Positions 1 to 10,248 are shown, counted from the stretch's first letter. The stretch: DNA of 64,000 nt from Marivita sp. XM-24bin2 (GCA_003149565.1 QCWH01000003.1:62001-126000), one strand, 5' to 3'. Program-made: numbers and translations. The notes: generated by a model not told the origin, from the letters alone.

Positions 1-513
1 GATTACGAAGAAATTCGGTATGAGGGCTATGGCCCGAACGGTGTTGCCGTGATCGTCGAGGCGATGACCGACAACCGCAACCGCACCGCGTCGAGCGTGC
101 GCTCCACCTTCACAAAGAACGGCGGCAATCTGGGCGAAACCGGTTCCGTGGGCTTCATGTTCGACCGCAAGGGTGAAATCACCTACCCCGCCAGCGTTGG
201 AGATGCGGACACGGTGATGATGGCCGCGATTGAAGCTGGTGCCGAGGACGTAGAAAGCACCGAAGACGGCCACGTGATCTGGTGCGCGGACACCGATTTG
301 AACGACGTGGCGACGGCGCTGGAAGCAGACTTGGGCGAATCCGAGTCGACCAAGCTTGTTTGGAAACCAACGACAACAACCGAGCTTGATCTGGACGGCA
401 TGCAGTCGCTGATGAAGCTTGTCGATGCTTTGGAAGACGATGACGACGTGCAGCGAGTCACAACGAACTTCGAAGCGTCTGACGAGGTCATGGCCCAGTT
501 GGAAGAGGCCTGA
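1..513 (+). CDS. YebC/PmpR-family transcriptional regulator (3' part)
   Basis: The open frame enters from the left edge without a start codon and stops at 511-513, so about 170 C-terminal residues are present. The family signature is clear: '[20 protein letters not shown]' (the YebC/TACO1 core), then '[19 protein letters not shown]' and '[11 protein letters not shown]'. An acidic, negatively charged C-terminal half ends in '[15 protein letters not shown]', also typical of the family. YebC proteins are cytosolic and act as DNA-binding regulators or as translation factors that relieve polyproline stalling; the sequence cannot tell which applies here. The next gene lies on the opposite strand, so this gene ends its transcription unit, with a hairpin about 50 bases downstream. 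Confidence 0.93.
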   Translation, partial: DYEEIRYEGYGPNGVAVIVEAMTDNRNRTASSVRSTFTKNGGNLGETGSVGFMFDRKGEITYPASVGDADTVMMAAIEAGAEDVESTEDGHVIWCADTDLNDVATALEADLGESESTKLVWKPTTTTELDLDGMQSLMKLVDALEDDDDVQRVTTNFEASDEVMAQLEEA

Positions 514-562
514 GTTTCAAGGGCCTTGAAGGGCCTGGCCTGCATCTACGCAAGTGAACCGG

Positions 563-584
563 CAAGCGCCGCGAAAGGCGCTTG
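563..584 (+). terminator. Hairpin between convergent genes
   Basis: Perfect 8-bp stem CAAGCGCC / GGCGCTTG with loop GCGAAA, between the stop of the YebC gene and the convergent response-regulator gene. There is no clear T-run after it, so it may be a weak or bidirectional terminator or an RNA-end stabiliser. Confidence 0.45.
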
Positions 585-631
585 GCCCCCTTAACGGCAC
601 GCATCTTCGGTTCCGGCAATCCGGTCGATGA

Positions 632-1252
632 TCACACAACCCCGGCCTTTTTCGCGTTTGTCAGTACCGTTGCAGCGTCATTCGCTGCAAATTTGCGACA
701 GAGCGTCTTGATGACAAAATCCAAGGTCAAATCTCTTAGGCCGAGTTCAGAACCGATTTCGTCCAACGTTTTCCCATGTGCGAGGTTTTGTAGAACGCGC
801 AACTCTCGTGCCGTTAGCCGAGGTTCGTCGCCGCGCGCATCACAGCTGGCGCCAACCTGCGGATCAACAGCTTCTGGCAGACCGCCAAGTGGATTGCCAG
901 AGGCTAGTCGGTGAATGGACGTCACATAATTCTGCGATGGCGTCATTTTGGGAAAAAACCCGACTGCGCCCAAGGAGATCGCTTCGCGGATGATATGTTG
1001 CGGCAGGTTGCCGGACATTAGCGCGACCGGAGCCCCCTTACCCTCAGACAGCGCGCGGCGCAGACCATCAAGGCCATTCATCCCAGGCATATTGTAATCG
1101 AGCAGGATCAGATCGAATGGCTCGGATGATACAACCGCGTCAAGGGCCTCATGCAGATCCAATGTCACCGTCGTTTCTATCCCATCACGTCCCAAAACAG
1201 CCGAAAACAGGTCGAGTATCATGTTTTGATCGTCAGCAATGAGTACGCGCAT
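632..1252 (-). CDS. Response regulator, receiver plus LuxR/NarL-type HTH
   Basis: A 206-residue cytosolic response regulator. The receiver (about 1-120) has the acidic pair D7/D8, phosphoacceptor D52 in 'LLDYNMPG', S80 in 'ALMSG' and K102 in 'FFPKM'. The C-terminal part (about 145-206) starts 'LTARELRVLQNLAHGKTLDEIGSEL', a LuxR-type helix-turn-helix, so it should bind DNA when phosphorylated. Its start lies 3 bases from the stop of the hybrid histidine kinase gene upstream, so the two form one transcription unit and a phosphorelay pair is very likely. The target genes are not visible. The HTH is somewhat divergent from NarL ('LRDLTLDFVIKTLCRKF'). Confidence 0.9.
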   Translation of the reverse strand: MRVLIADDQNMILDLFSAVLGRDGIETTVTLDLHEALDAVVSSEPFDLILLDYNMPGMNGLDGLRRALSEGKGAPVALMSGNLPQHIIREAISLGAVGFFPKMTPSQNYVTSIHRLASGNPLGGLPEAVDPQVGASCDARGDEPRLTARELRVLQNLAHGKTLDEIGSELGLRDLTLDFVIKTLCRKFAANDAATVLTNAKKAGVV

Positions 1253-1255
1253 ACC

Positions 1256-4200
1256 CTAACCATCTTGCTCGCGGACAGAGATTAGCGCCAATTCTGACTT
1301 CTGCACAAGAGAGTGCCGATCGATTGGTTTCGGCAGGACGCTTGCAAACAAAGCGCCTGATCGCCCGGCCCCACCCGCGAGCGCTGTTACCAGGATGATT
1401 GGAAGCTTGGGTTTGATTGTCTTGGCTGCCTCGGCTAGTTGAGCGCCGTTCATTCCCGGCATGTCGAAATCCGTGACTAAAAGATCCCATGCCTCTGGCG
1501 CGTCTTTGAGTGCATTGAGGGCATCTTCCGGGTCGGTCGATGCTGCGACCTCGGCGCCCGCTGCTTCGAGATACGCAGTGATCACGTCCAGCACTTCCGG
1601 CTGATCATCGACAGCCAAAATCATACGGTCATCAAGTCGACCCGTCACTGACTCAACATAGGGCTCAAGCGACGGTGCCGCCTCGACCGCTTCGATCGGC
1701 CAGTAAACATCGAACTTGGTGCCTTCACCCGGCGCAGTAGTCAGTTGCAGCGCCCCGGCATTGCCCTCAACAACGGAGGACACCACAGCGAGACCAAGAC
1801 CCGTCCCCTTATCGCCCTTGGTGGAGAAATACGGTTTCAGAATGCGGGAAGCGATATCTTCCGTCATGCCTGGACCATCATCTTGAACCGTCAGACGCGC
1901 GTATTGTCGGCCAGCTTCCAGCCGACCAAAGGATAGAGCACCCGATATCTCGACGAGTTCCGGCGGCGCAAGCTCAATAGAGATGGTACCCAATCCGCCT
2001 GGCAAAGCGTCACGCGCGTTGATCGCGAGGTTCAGCATAAGCTGCAGGATATCGGTTGGGTCCGCCATCGCAAAGACTTCACTGTCCGGCAGGCTCAACG
2101 ATAGTCGAGCAGGCGCAAGCAAACTGGAGCGTACAAGCTCTGCCGCCTCCCTTACCGGTTGGCGCAAGTCAAGATTCACACGCTCGGATTGGCGTGCACC
2201 AAGCGCCAACAAGCGCTTTACCAGACCCGCTGCTTGATCCGATGCGCTAAGGATCCGGCCTGCACCTAAGGCCGTTTGGCTTTTCTCTTCCGCGTCCCCA
2301 AGGATAAGAGACGCCCCGCCCGAAATGATGGCGAGAAGATTGTTGAAATCATGCGCCAGACCGGCCGCCAGTTGCCCGATCATTTCGCGACGTTGGGCCA
2401 ACTGCAACTCGTTCGCGAGCCGCTCACGCTCAGCCTGCTCTCTCCGTCGCGACGAGATGTCTCGCGTAATCCAAAGAAACCCGCCATCCTCTTTGAGGGT
2501 CAGGGACACGTCCTGATCGACAGGACTGCCGTCCTTGCCAAGACCGGTAATTTCTCCGAACCATCCTCCGCGCTGCATCAGCGCTGGCATCACATTGCAT
2601 TTGATCCATTCCATTTCTTCCGGCCGGTAAAGCTTGGAGAAATGATGACCCAACAACTCCTGTTCTTCGCTGTAGCCGAACATTTCGAGATGTGACTGAT
2701 TGACGAAAAGATAGACGCCGTCCGCGTCAGTGATGGCAATCCCATCCCAACTGGCCTCCATAGCAGTGGCTTGATCAGAAAGCGCTTGCTGCTCGGCCAG
2801 CTTGAGCTTGGTGATATCGACCCATAGGCCCACGCGCCCTCCATCCGGAGTGGTTTTTTCAAAAATTCTCAACCAAGTTCCGTCCGGCAACTGTTGTTCA
2901 AACTCGCAGTCAGCCTCTCGGTGCCGCTTCATTCGTTCCGCGTACCATTCTTCCTTTGAGGTAACAGACAAGGGGTATTGCCCGACTTCCAACGCGTATT
3001 GCAGAATGCTTTCGAATGTGGCCCCAGGGACAATAGCCGGCCCCGCAAGGGAATAAAGCTCTTTGAAGCGGCTATTCCAAGTCACAAGGCGATCATCTGC
3101 GTCGTAAAGAGCAAAGCCGTCCTCCAGCGCCTCCACAGCCTTTTCCAAATTGGCACGCGCAGACGCGGCTTCAGCCGCCGCTTCACGCAGAGACTCGGCT
3201 TTTTGACGAAGCTCGGTAACGTCACTTTCAACTGCCATGAAGCCTTGCAATGTGCCGTCTTCGTCTCTTAGCGGTTGAATATCGATAGACAGCCAGTAGT
3301 CACGTCCATGCTTTGAACGGTTCAGGATTTCGGTTTGCACCGGAAGTCCCTGATCCAAGGCTGTGCGCATTTTCAGGATCGTTTCTGGATCGGTTTTGTC
3401 GAACTGCAGAATGCTGCCCGGCGTTTTTCCTTTCACCTCTTCAAGTGTCCAGCCGGTAATACGAACAAACGCGTCGTTGACCCATTCGATCCGCCGCTTC
3501 ACGTCTGTCACAATAACAAGGTTTGTGGTCCGGCGGGCAATCTCGGAAAGACGTTCGATTTCAGCACTTTTCTCGCGCCGCTCGGTTATGTCCCGCAGCG
3601 CTAATACGTAACCTTGCTCACCTATGGAAGATGCCGAAAGCTGCCACCATCGCGCCGGCAATCCCCACAGTGACATCTCAAACGAATGATGGACCACGCG
3701 CGCGCCGGCATCAAGTTCGGCAAGCTTGCTGCGGATTTCCCTAGTCAGATGAGGAGGGAGTTTGTCTTCCGGCATTCCGTTTTCAAAAGTACGGTAGACG
3801 ACATCGGAGATGACGATGGAGCCTGAGTGCCAAGACACCAAGCGACCGTCGCGATCCACCTCAATGATAAGGTCCGGCATAGCGGACAGAACAGCTTGAA
3901 GCCGGTTGCTTTGCGAGAGGGTCTCGGCATGGGCAGTGAGGAGGCGTTCTTCCACATCGCGGCGGGCCAAGACTGACGTGATAACCTTGGCCACGGAGCG
4001 GATGAGATGCACCTCACCGGGCAGGAAGTTGCGCAAAGCACGCTCGGACTCGAATCCCACGAAGCCACAGAATGCACCGCCCTCAACCATTGGAATCGCT
4101 AACAGGGACCGGATCCCCTTTTTCAGCAACAATTCTTTTTCCGAAGCGGAATCCGGCATTGCTGCGACATCCGGTATCAAAACCTCATTGCCAGCGTCGA

Positions 4201-4636
4201 AAAACGTGCGCCAATGGTCAATCATCTGAACCGGAACGTTCTGAAGCAAGTCCTGCGCTGTTTCTATGCCGTCCGCACACCATTCGTGGGTGTTGTCCAT
4301 GAATTCGCCGTCCTGCCTTAGACGAAACACGTAGACACGATCGATATTTGCAATGCTCCCCATGTGGGCGAGCGCTCGGTGGATTGCGGCATCAATTTCG
4401 GACAGAGGCGCGCTCAGCAGAGCGTCGAGAAGTCCGACAACTTGCCCCTGCATCTCTGTCATGCGTGCGAACGCCTGGTGAACAGCCTCGTTTTTGGCCA
4501 AGGCTGCGCGTGCAGACTCTGCTTCCGCGTTAAGCCTGCGATTTATCTCTTCGATTTCTTTGTTTTTGGCTCTCAGCAAACCTTCTGCGTCAAGCCGAGC
4601 TTGCCTTTCGCTTTCGTATAAGCTGCGTGAGACCAT
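1256..4636 (-). CDS. Hybrid sensor histidine kinase (GAF, multiple PAS, HK, receiver)
   Basis: About 1126 residues without convincing membrane segments, hence probably a soluble cytoplasmic sensor. Order: N-terminal coiled coil (1-60, Glu/Arg/Ala rich), GAF domain (about 80-235, 'DRVYVFRLRQDG'), four PAS-like domains (about 245-750), a kinase core with 'GLAHDFNNLLAIISGG' and phospho-His near 762, an HATPase domain with 'GPGMTEDIASRILKPYFST' and 'GTGLGLAVVSSVV', and a C-terminal receiver with acceptor Asp near 1056 ('VTDFDMPGMNG'). I chose the ATG at 4636, which has GGAGA just upstream; an in-frame ATG at 4660 has no ribosome site. The FIST-type gene upstream is broken, so the kinase may have lost its sensor partner (FIST proteins such as NosP regulate PAS-rich kinases in other proteobacteria). 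Confidence 0.88.
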   Translation of the reverse strand: MVSRSLYESERQARLDAEGLLRAKNKEIEEINRRLNAEAESARAALAKNEAVHQAFARMTEMQGQVVGLLDALLSAPLSEIDAAIHRALAHMGSIANIDRVYVFRLRQDGEFMDNTHEWCADGIETAQDLLQNVPVQMIDHWRTFFDAGNEVLIPDVAAMPDSASEKELLLKKGIRSLLAIPMVEGGAFCGFVGFESERALRNFLPGEVHLIRSVAKVITSVLARRDVEERLLTAHAETLSQSNRLQAVLSAMPDLIIEVDRDGRLVSWHSGSIVISDVVYRTFENGMPEDKLPPHLTREIRSKLAELDAGARVVHHSFEMSLWGLPARWWQLSASSIGEQGYVLALRDITERREKSAEIERLSEIARRTTNLVIVTDVKRRIEWVNDAFVRITGWTLEEVKGKTPGSILQFDKTDPETILKMRTALDQGLPVQTEILNRSKHGRDYWLSIDIQPLRDEDGTLQGFMAVESDVTELRQKAESLREAAAEAASARANLEKAVEALEDGFALYDADDRLVTWNSRFKELYSLAGPAIVPGATFESILQYALEVGQYPLSVTSKEEWYAERMKRHREADCEFEQQLPDGTWLRIFEKTTPDGGRVGLWVDITKLKLAEQQALSDQATAMEASWDGIAITDADGVYLFVNQSHLEMFGYSEEQELLGHHFSKLYRPEEMEWIKCNVMPALMQRGGWFGEITGLGKDGSPVDQDVSLTLKEDGGFLWITRDISSRRREQAERERLANELQLAQRREMIGQLAAGLAHDFNNLLAIISGGASLILGDAEEKSQTALGAGRILSASDQAAGLVKRLLALGARQSERVNLDLRQPVREAAELVRSSLLAPARLSLSLPDSEVFAMADPTDILQLMLNLAINARDALPGGLGTISIELAPPELVEISGALSFGRLEAGRQYARLTVQDDGPGMTEDIASRILKPYFSTKGDKGTGLGLAVVSSVVEGNAGALQLTTAPGEGTKFDVYWPIEAVEAAPSLEPYVESVTGRLDDRMILAVDDQPEVLDVITAYLEAAGAEVAASTDPEDALNALKDAPEAWDLLVTDFDMPGMNGAQLAEAAKTIKPKLPIILVTALAGGAGRSGALFASVLPKPIDRHSLVQKSELALISVREQDG

Positions 4637-4810
4637 GAGGTCTCCGGTATCACCGTTCATGTTTTGGGTCCGCGTACCACACCTATTTTCGTTGTCTCAA
4701 CCGCCCCACAACCTCGAACGCACTGATCGGCGGTCGTTAAAAACGCCGATCCCTACTTAGCAAGTACAATGCCTATAGCACATCTGCATAAGTCTTGTCT
4801 TTTGAATATA

Positions 4811-5894
4811 TCACAGCTCTGGCGCAGCAAACATGGTGCAAGAAATCATCAGATTTCCATGCTTTGACTTGCCACCGGCGGTCACCCCTTTCCCCAAATG
4901 TAAAGACGCCTAGCCAGGGCTTGTCACCAAGCTCTGCGTTGATGCCGGCGGAAACCTCGTCGATGCGGTCCTTCACAGCGAGCATGCACCCGCCACATTA
5001 AATGACGAGTACCCCTGCCGTCTCTTTATGTCTGCTTCGCCTGCACAGCTACTCTGACACCTCTGGCGACAAGGCTATCTGCCGCGCAGCGCATCTATCT
5101 GCCACAGCTGATCCCCCTCGGTCACTTGGGCGAAAAGGTCGATCGAAACATTTGGATTGGCAACTACCGAATGCGAGAGAACATGAAACGGGAGATCCGC
5201 GATTTTGCGCAGCACAGGACCAATCAGCCAGAGCGTTACCTCGGCCAGAATGGATCTCGGTTCTCCTTCTGCAACCGAGACCGCTCCTGAAGTCCGCGCA
5301 TTAAGGAGTTTTGTCGCCAGGCGACCGTCAATTTCGAACAATTGGCGACCCTCAACCCGTATCGCAATCCCGTTTTCGCCGGTTGGGGCGTAACCACTCT
5401 GGTAAGCCAGGTCGACAGGAACTGAAGGAAATAATGCGAAGACGACGATCCCATCGGAATGAAAGCAGTGCTGGCTGATTTGGCTCCACGTCCACGACAC
5501 GTCGTTGTCGGCTGACCTGTCTCCAACAATAAGCGTCTACTGCACCAAAATAGAGTGCAGTCCGGCGATAAGATCTTCTTCTCGTCCCGGCGCTACGGTC
5601 AGCCAGATCATCTCGGGAATCTCACCTGGCCTATCCGCGTTTTCCAGTGCAGCAAGAAGAGTTTCGCGCGCAGCTGCTTGTGCGTCATCGCCGGGATCGG
5701 AGGAAATGGTTCTGTTTGAGCCTTCGCTGTCTCAGATTGCAAAACGCGCCGAGCGTTGCGCCGCGGATATCTGCACCTGCGCTGCCCATGACGCCAAGAC
5801 AGGACGATCCTGCACGCAACGCACTCAAGCCTAAAGATGCTATCGCTTCTCCGCGGAGCGCAGCAGCATCCAAGGCGGACCCATAATGGAGCAC
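4811..5894 (-). pseudogene. Decayed FIST-domain (NosP-like) sensor gene
   Basis: Conserved FIST-family blocks occur in order on the minus strand but in different frames. The N-terminal part near 5894-5740 ('SALDAAALRGEAIASLG') is followed in another frame by 'PEMIWLTVAPGREEDLIAG', an in-frame TAG at 5537-5539, then 'IVGDRSADNDVSWTW', 'HSDGIVVFALFPS', 'YQSGYAPTG' and 'EGRQLFEIDGR'. Further on come an in-frame TAA at 4998-5000 before 'CGGCMLAVKDRIDE', then 'PWLGVFTFGERG', and after one more frameshift near 4877 the expected end 'GKSKHGNLMISCTMF' with its own stop at 4811. At least three frameshifts and two stops make a functional protein impossible. Intact relatives bind haem/NO or amino acids and control a neighbouring kinase; that kinase is still intact here. 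Confidence 0.83.
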
Positions 5895-6153
5895 CGGAAA
5901 ATCTGGGCGAGCGCGGTGGTCCGATTCAAGTTAAGCAACAACATCCGCAAGTTTGGACGAAACCGGCTCTACCACCGATTGCGCGCAACGTAATTCCATA
6001 GCCTAAACTTTTGCACGGACATTGCCCCATTGCACACGCCAGCACCATATCGCCAAATCGTCGTACATCATTAAATTTTAATGTATACATAATCGGGTTT
6101 TAAGGCGTTCAATGGCGGGCAAACACGTCAATCAGACAAGCTGCCGGTGAGCT
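5895..6153. other. Non-coding stretch with AT-rich palindrome
   Basis: No gene is visible between the FIST remnant and ugpC. The stretch turns AT-rich around 6064-6105 and holds a 15-base palindrome CATTAAA-T-TTTAATG (6068-6082) followed by GTATAC (6082-6087). It may be the old promoter/operator region of the FIST-kinase-regulator unit, or the 3' end of the ugp transcript. No T-run terminator was found. Confidence 0.4.
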
Positions 6154-7152
6154 TCAGACGCGACGTCCCGCAGCATCGAACCGCATTTCGTTTGCGACAT
6201 CCCAATCAAGCCCAACTTGCGCGCCCACTTCGGGAAACGGTGCACCCGCATCTTGCCGAACCGTCACTTGCGTACCATCAGCGCAAGAAAGATGTACAAG
6301 GGTCTCGGCACCCAGAGCTTCGCAATAGGTGGTCCGCGCAGAAAGCTTACCCGTTTCGGACAAACGCATATGCTCCGGACGGACACCAAGCTTTGTGTCG
6401 GATGTTGCACCCATCAATGCTCCGGTCATAAAATTCGTTGGTGGCGACCCGATGAATCCCGCGACGAATTCGGTTGCCGGGTTGGCATAGACCTCAAGTG
6501 GTTTGCCGATCTGATCCGCCACGCCCCCATTCATCACAATCATGCGGTCCGCCATGGTCATCGCCTCGACCTGATCATGGGTGACGTAAAGCGCTGTTAC
6601 GCCAAGTTCGCGTTGAAGCGCCCTGATTTCGAGCCGCATCTGCACGCGCAGTTTGGCGTCGAGGTTGGACAGCGGTTCGTCGAAAAGGAATACGGCCGGT
6701 TTGCGCACGATGGCACGCCCCATCGCGACGCGTTGGCGCTGACCACCGGAAAGTTCGCGGGGTTTGCGCTGCAGATAGGGTTCGAGCTGCAGAAGCTTGG
6801 CTGCCTGAGCCACACGGTCCGCGATCTCCGACTTCTCAACCTTGGCGATCTTCAACCCGTAGGCCATGTTGTCGAAAACCGACATATGTGGATAGAGCGC
6901 GTAGTTCTGGAAAACCATGGCGATATCGCGCGCCATTGGTTCCTCTTCGTTGACGCGCCGGCCACCGATCTGGACTTCGCCATCGGTGATAGTTTCCAGA
7001 CCGGCCACCATACGCAGCAATGTGGATTTTCCACAGCCCGATGGCCCCACGATCACGATGAACTCGCCATCTTCCACGTCGATGGAGACGCCATGAATGA
7101 CGTCGGTCTTGCCAAAGGATTTCTTGACGTTTTTGAGGGTCAGCGTTGCCAT
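6154..7152 (-). CDS. ugpC: sn-Glycerol-3-phosphate ABC importer, ATP-binding protein
   Basis: A 332-residue MalK/UgpC-type ATPase that energises the UgpAE channel at the inner membrane face. Walker A is 'GPSGCGKST' (36-44), the Q-loop is at Q82, the signature is 'LSGGQRQRV' (134-142), Walker B is 'VFLFDEP' (154-160), and the switch His is H192 in 'YVTHDQ'. A C-terminal regulatory OB-type domain (about 240-332, '[10 protein letters not shown]') is typical of the carbohydrate-uptake subclass. I placed the start at the ATG ending at 7152, 4 bases after the ugpE stop; a longer reading from 7182 would run into ugpE and adds residues not seen in the family. It is the last gene of the ugpBAEC order. 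Confidence 0.93.
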   Translation of the reverse strand: MATLTLKNVKKSFGKTDVIHGVSIDVEDGEFIVIVGPSGCGKSTLLRMVAGLETITDGEVQIGGRRVNEEEPMARDIAMVFQNYALYPHMSVFDNMAYGLKIAKVEKSEIADRVAQAAKLLQLEPYLQRKPRELSGGQRQRVAMGRAIVRKPAVFLFDEPLSNLDAKLRVQMRLEIRALQRELGVTALYVTHDQVEAMTMADRMIVMNGGVADQIGKPLEVYANPATEFVAGFIGSPPTNFMTGALMGATSDTKLGVRPEHMRLSETGKLSARTTYCEALGAETLVHLSCADGTQVTVRQDAGAPFPEVGAQVGLDWDVANEMRFDAAGRRV

Positions 7153-7156
7153 TTTC

Positions 7157-8011
7157 TTATTTCTCGCTTTCCACAAGCCCACGGATAAAAAGTTTCTGCA
7201 TCCCTACGACCACGATCACCGGAGGGATCATCGCAAGGATCGAGGTCGCCATGATCACCGGCCAATCGGCGATGTCGTCGCCGGAGGGGAACATCTGCTT
7301 GATCCCCATGACGATCGTGTTCATCGACGGATCGGTGGTGATCAGAAGCGGCCAGAGGTACTGGTTCCAGCCGTAGATAAACAGGATGACGAAGAGTGCG
7401 GCGATATTCGTCCGGCTCATCGGCAGCAGGATGTCAAAGAAGAACCGCATCGGCCCTGCCCCGTCGACCCGCGCGGCCTCGGCCAGCTCGTCAGGCACCG
7501 TCATAAAGAACTGCCGGAACAGGAACGTCGCGGTTGCGGATGCGATCAGCGGCAAGATCAGGCCCTGATAGCTGTTCAGCATTCCGAAGTTTGCAATGAC
7601 CTCGTAGGTCGGCACGATGCGCACTTCGACGGGCAGCATCAGGGTGAGGAAGATCAGCCAGAAAAACAGCTTTTTGCCCGGAAACTTGAAGTAGACGATC
7701 GCGAAGGCCGACAGCAGCGAGATCGCGATCTTGCCGATGGCTATGCCCAACGCCATGAAGAGAGAGTTGCCGAGCATTAGGGCCACAGGTGCGTTTATGC
7801 CCGCTGTCAAAGCCTTGGAGTAGTTCTCGAAGAACTGGTCGCCCGGTAAGAGCGGCATCGGCGGACGCACAATCTCGGGCTGGCTCACCGTCGAGGCGAC
7901 AAAGGCCAGCCAGATCGGGAAGAAGATGAAGGCAACGCCAATGATCAGACCCAGATGGGTCAGCCACAGCCCGGCGCCGCGCTTTTCGACCATGCCAGTT
8001 TGCTCTGCCAT
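7157..8011 (-). CDS. ugpE: sn-Glycerol-3-phosphate ABC importer permease UgpE
   Basis: A 284-residue MalG-type permease with six predicted membrane helices (first at about 15-38, '[19 protein letters not shown]'). The EAA coupling loop is '[23 protein letters not shown]', which docks on UgpC. The start ATG overlaps the ugpA stop by one base (TGATG), which rules out the much longer in-frame reading that extends back through ugpA. With UgpA it forms the heterodimeric channel for glycerol-3-phosphate or glycerophosphodiesters. Confidence 0.92.
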   Translation of the reverse strand: MAEQTGMVEKRGAGLWLTHLGLIIGVAFIFFPIWLAFVASTVSQPEIVRPPMPLLPGDQFFENYSKALTAGINAPVALMLGNSLFMALGIAIGKIAISLLSAFAIVYFKFPGKKLFFWLIFLTLMLPVEVRIVPTYEVIANFGMLNSYQGLILPLIASATATFLFRQFFMTVPDELAEAARVDGAGPMRFFFDILLPMSRTNIAALFVILFIYGWNQYLWPLLITTDPSMNTIVMGIKQMFPSGDDIADWPVIMATSILAMIPPVIVVVGMQKLFIRGLVESEK

Positions 8012-8892
8012 CAGTAGTGCACCCTGCGTTCGATGTATTTGAATTGGATCACGGTCAGCAGTGATACGATCACCAAAAGGATCACGGATTGCGCCGCCGA
8101 GGACCCGAGGTCCTGCCCCACAAATCCATCGGAATAGACCTTGTAGACAAGGATTGTCGTCGCCTGCTGCGGGCCACCGCTTGTAATCGTGTGGATCACG
8201 CCAAAGGTTTCGAAGAAAGCGTAGATGATGTTCACGACCAGCAGGAAGAACGTGGTGGGTGACAAGAGCGGCCAGACGATGGTGCGGAAGCGAGTCCAGA
8301 AATGCGCGCCGTCGATTGCCGCGGCTTCGATCACCGAGCGTGGGATCGCCTGCAGGCCCGCGAGGAAGAACAGAAAGTTGTAGCTGATCCGGCCCCATGC
8401 GCTGGCAACGACCACAAGGCCCATCGCCTCGCCTTCGTTCAGGACGTGGTTCCAGTCATAGCCCAGCAGTCCAAGATACCAGGTGACCACGCCAACGCGG
8501 GTGTTGAACATGAAAAGCCACAGTACACCAGCGACAGCGGGCGCCACGGCGTAAGGCCAGATGAGAAGCGTTCGGTACGTGCCCGACCCTTTGATCAGGC
8601 GATCGGCCAGAATGGCGAGGTAGAGTGCGACCCCCATGGACACGACAGTGACGAGAATCGAGAAAATTGCAGTCGTGACAAAGGACGCACGGTAGTAGCG
8701 GTCCGAAAGCAGGTATTCGAAATTGCCCAGACCCACCCACTGCATGGACAATCCAAACGGATCAGGAATGAACAGCGATTGCCAGATTGCCTGCCCTGCC
8801 GGGTAGAAAAAGAAAATGGCGGTGATCAGGATCTGCGGAAGCACCAAGAGCAGAGGCAGCCAGATACCTTTGAATGTAACGCGCTTTTCCAT
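8011..8892 (-). CDS. ugpA: sn-Glycerol-3-phosphate ABC importer permease UgpA
   Basis: A 293-residue MalF-type permease with six membrane helices (first at about 10-35, '[21 protein letters not shown]'). The EAA loop is '[25 protein letters not shown]'-like, near residues 195-215. It lies between the binding-protein gene ugpB and ugpE, in the usual ugpBAEC order. Its own ribosome site is weak (GGTCCT), and a stable hairpin stands between ugpB and this gene, so it is probably translated at a lower level than UgpB. Confidence 0.92.
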   Translation of the reverse strand: MEKRVTFKGIWLPLLLVLPQILITAIFFFYPAGQAIWQSLFIPDPFGLSMQWVGLGNFEYLLSDRYYRASFVTTAIFSILVTVVSMGVALYLAILADRLIKGSGTYRTLLIWPYAVAPAVAGVLWLFMFNTRVGVVTWYLGLLGYDWNHVLNEGEAMGLVVVASAWGRISYNFLFFLAGLQAIPRSVIEAAAIDGAHFWTRFRTIVWPLLSPTTFFLLVVNIIYAFFETFGVIHTITSGGPQQATTILVYKVYSDGFVGQDLGSSAAQSVILLVIVSLLTVIQFKYIERRVHY

Positions 8893-8904
8893 AGGACCAT
8901 AAGC

Positions 8905-8930
8905 GGCTGCCCCGGAAAACCGGAGCAGCC
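8905..8930 (-). other. Intercistronic hairpin after ugpB
   Basis: On the transcribed strand GGCTGCTCCGG and CCGGGGCAGCC pair around a TTTT loop; one U-G wobble makes an 11-bp stem. It lies between the ugpB stop and the ugpA start. It probably protects the ugpB message end or limits read-through into the permease genes. Confidence 0.6.
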
Positions 8931-8946
8931 TCTCCTTTAGAAGGTG

Positions 8947-10248
8947 TTAACGGGATGCCTGCTCAAAGCGACGCAGCAAGGCGTTGCCGCGCTCAACTGC
9001 GCTATCCAGCGCCGCTTGAGCATCCTTGTCACCCGCCCATACCGCTTCGAGCTCTTCGTCGATGATACCGCGGATCTGGTCAAAGGAGCCAAGGCGCAGT
9101 CCTTTGGAATTCGCCGTCGGCTCCTTGGCCGTCATCTGGATAACCGCGATATCTGTGCCGGGATTGGCATCATAGAACCCTTGGCTGCGGGTCAGCTCAC
9201 CTGCTTCGGATGTGATCGGCAAATAGCCTGTATCCTGGTGCCACTTGGCTTGGATTTCCGGGCTGGAAAGAAAGTCAAGAAACGCCGCAACGCCCTGATA
9301 TTCCTCCTCGCTTTGGCCCTCCATCACCCAAAGGGACGCGCCGCCGATAATGGTGTTCTGCGGCTCGCTGGCAACCGCTTCCCAATAGGGCAATGGGCGG
9401 ACTTCGAAATCAAACTCGGCTTCTGCATTGATACCGGCGTAACCAGCAGACGATTCAGTGAAGAGAGCGCATTCGCCTGCACGGAAATTGGCACCACCTT
9501 CGTTGCGGCGCCCAGCATAGATGAACTTGCCGTCTTGTGCCCATTCGCCCATCGCGCTGATATGCGCGACCTGTGCAGGGCTGTTGAAGGCAAGCTCGGT
9601 GTCCGTGCCGTCAAAACCGTTGGACTTGGTTGCAAATGGCACATCGTGATAGGCCGAGAAGTTTTCGAGATGAACCCAGCTTTGCCAAGCTGTGGTCATT
9701 GGGCAATCGACGCCAGCGTCCTTGAGTTGGTCAAGAACCGAGCCAACCTGCTCCCATGTGGACAGGTCCGTGTCGGGATCAATGCCCGCCTCTTCCAACT
9801 TGTCACGGTTTACCCAAAGCACCGGTGTCGACGAGTTGAAAGGCAACGAAAGCATGTCGCCATCAGGCGACGTGTAGTAGCCTTTGACCGACCCGATATA
9901 TTTCGACTGGTCAAAACCATCGCCCATGACTTCATAGACCGGTTTGATGGCGCCCTTTGCTGCCATCATAGTGGCTGTACCCACTTCGAACACCATCAGG
10001 ATGTCAGGCTGTTCGCCTGCGCGGAATGCCGCAATACCTGCGTTCAAGGTTTCAGAATAGTTGCCCTTGTGCGTGGCGACCACCGTGTAGTCGGACTGCG
10101 AATTGTTGAAGGTCTCAACCTGCTCGGCCACCAGTTCGCCCAGACGGCCAGTGAAGGCATGCCAGAACTCGATTTCCGTCTGCGCCATCGCAGCCTGAGA
10201 CGACGCAAGTACGGCAGAGGCCGCAAGAATGCTGATCGTATGTTTCAT
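8947..10248 (-). CDS. ugpB: Glycerol-3-phosphate binding protein, periplasmic
   Basis: A 433-residue extracellular solute-binding protein of family 1. A Sec signal peptide 'MKHTISILAASAVLASSQAAMAQ' (about 1-22) precedes the mature start 'TEIEFWHAFTG', which is characteristic of UgpB ('FWHA'). Other family blocks include 'NSSTPVLWVNRDKLEEAG' and 'WQSWVHLENF'. The start at 10248 has GGGAG at a good distance and directly precedes the signal peptide. It delivers glycerol-3-phosphate or glycerophosphodiesters to UgpAE. It lies about 100 bases downstream of the HAD gene on the same strand and could be read from the phn promoter or from its own. Confidence 0.93.
   Translation of the reverse strand: MKHTISILAASAVLASSQAAMAQTEIEFWHAFTGRLGELVAEQVETFNNSQSDYTVVATHKGNYSETLNAGIAAFRAGEQPDILMVFEVGTATMMAAKGAIKPVYEVMGDGFDQSKYIGSVKGYYTSPDGDMLSLPFNSSTPVLWVNRDKLEEAGIDPDTDLSTWEQVGSVLDQLKDAGVDCPMTTAWQSWVHLENFSAYHDVPFATKSNGFDGTDTELAFNSPAQVAHISAMGEWAQDGKFIYAGRRNEGGANFRAGECALFTESSAGYAGINAEAEFDFEVRPLPYWEAVASEPQNTIIGGASLWVMEGQSEEEYQGVAAFLDFLSSPEIQAKWHQDTGYLPITSEAGELTRSQGFYDANPGTDIAVIQMTAKEPTANSKGLRLGSFDQIRGIIDEELEAVWAGDKDAQAALDSAVERGNALLRRFEQASR

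Noticed and set aside
8012..8398. Long N-terminal extension of UgpE
   Set aside because: It is an out-of-frame reading of ugpA; the ATG that overlaps the ugpA stop gives a normal permease.
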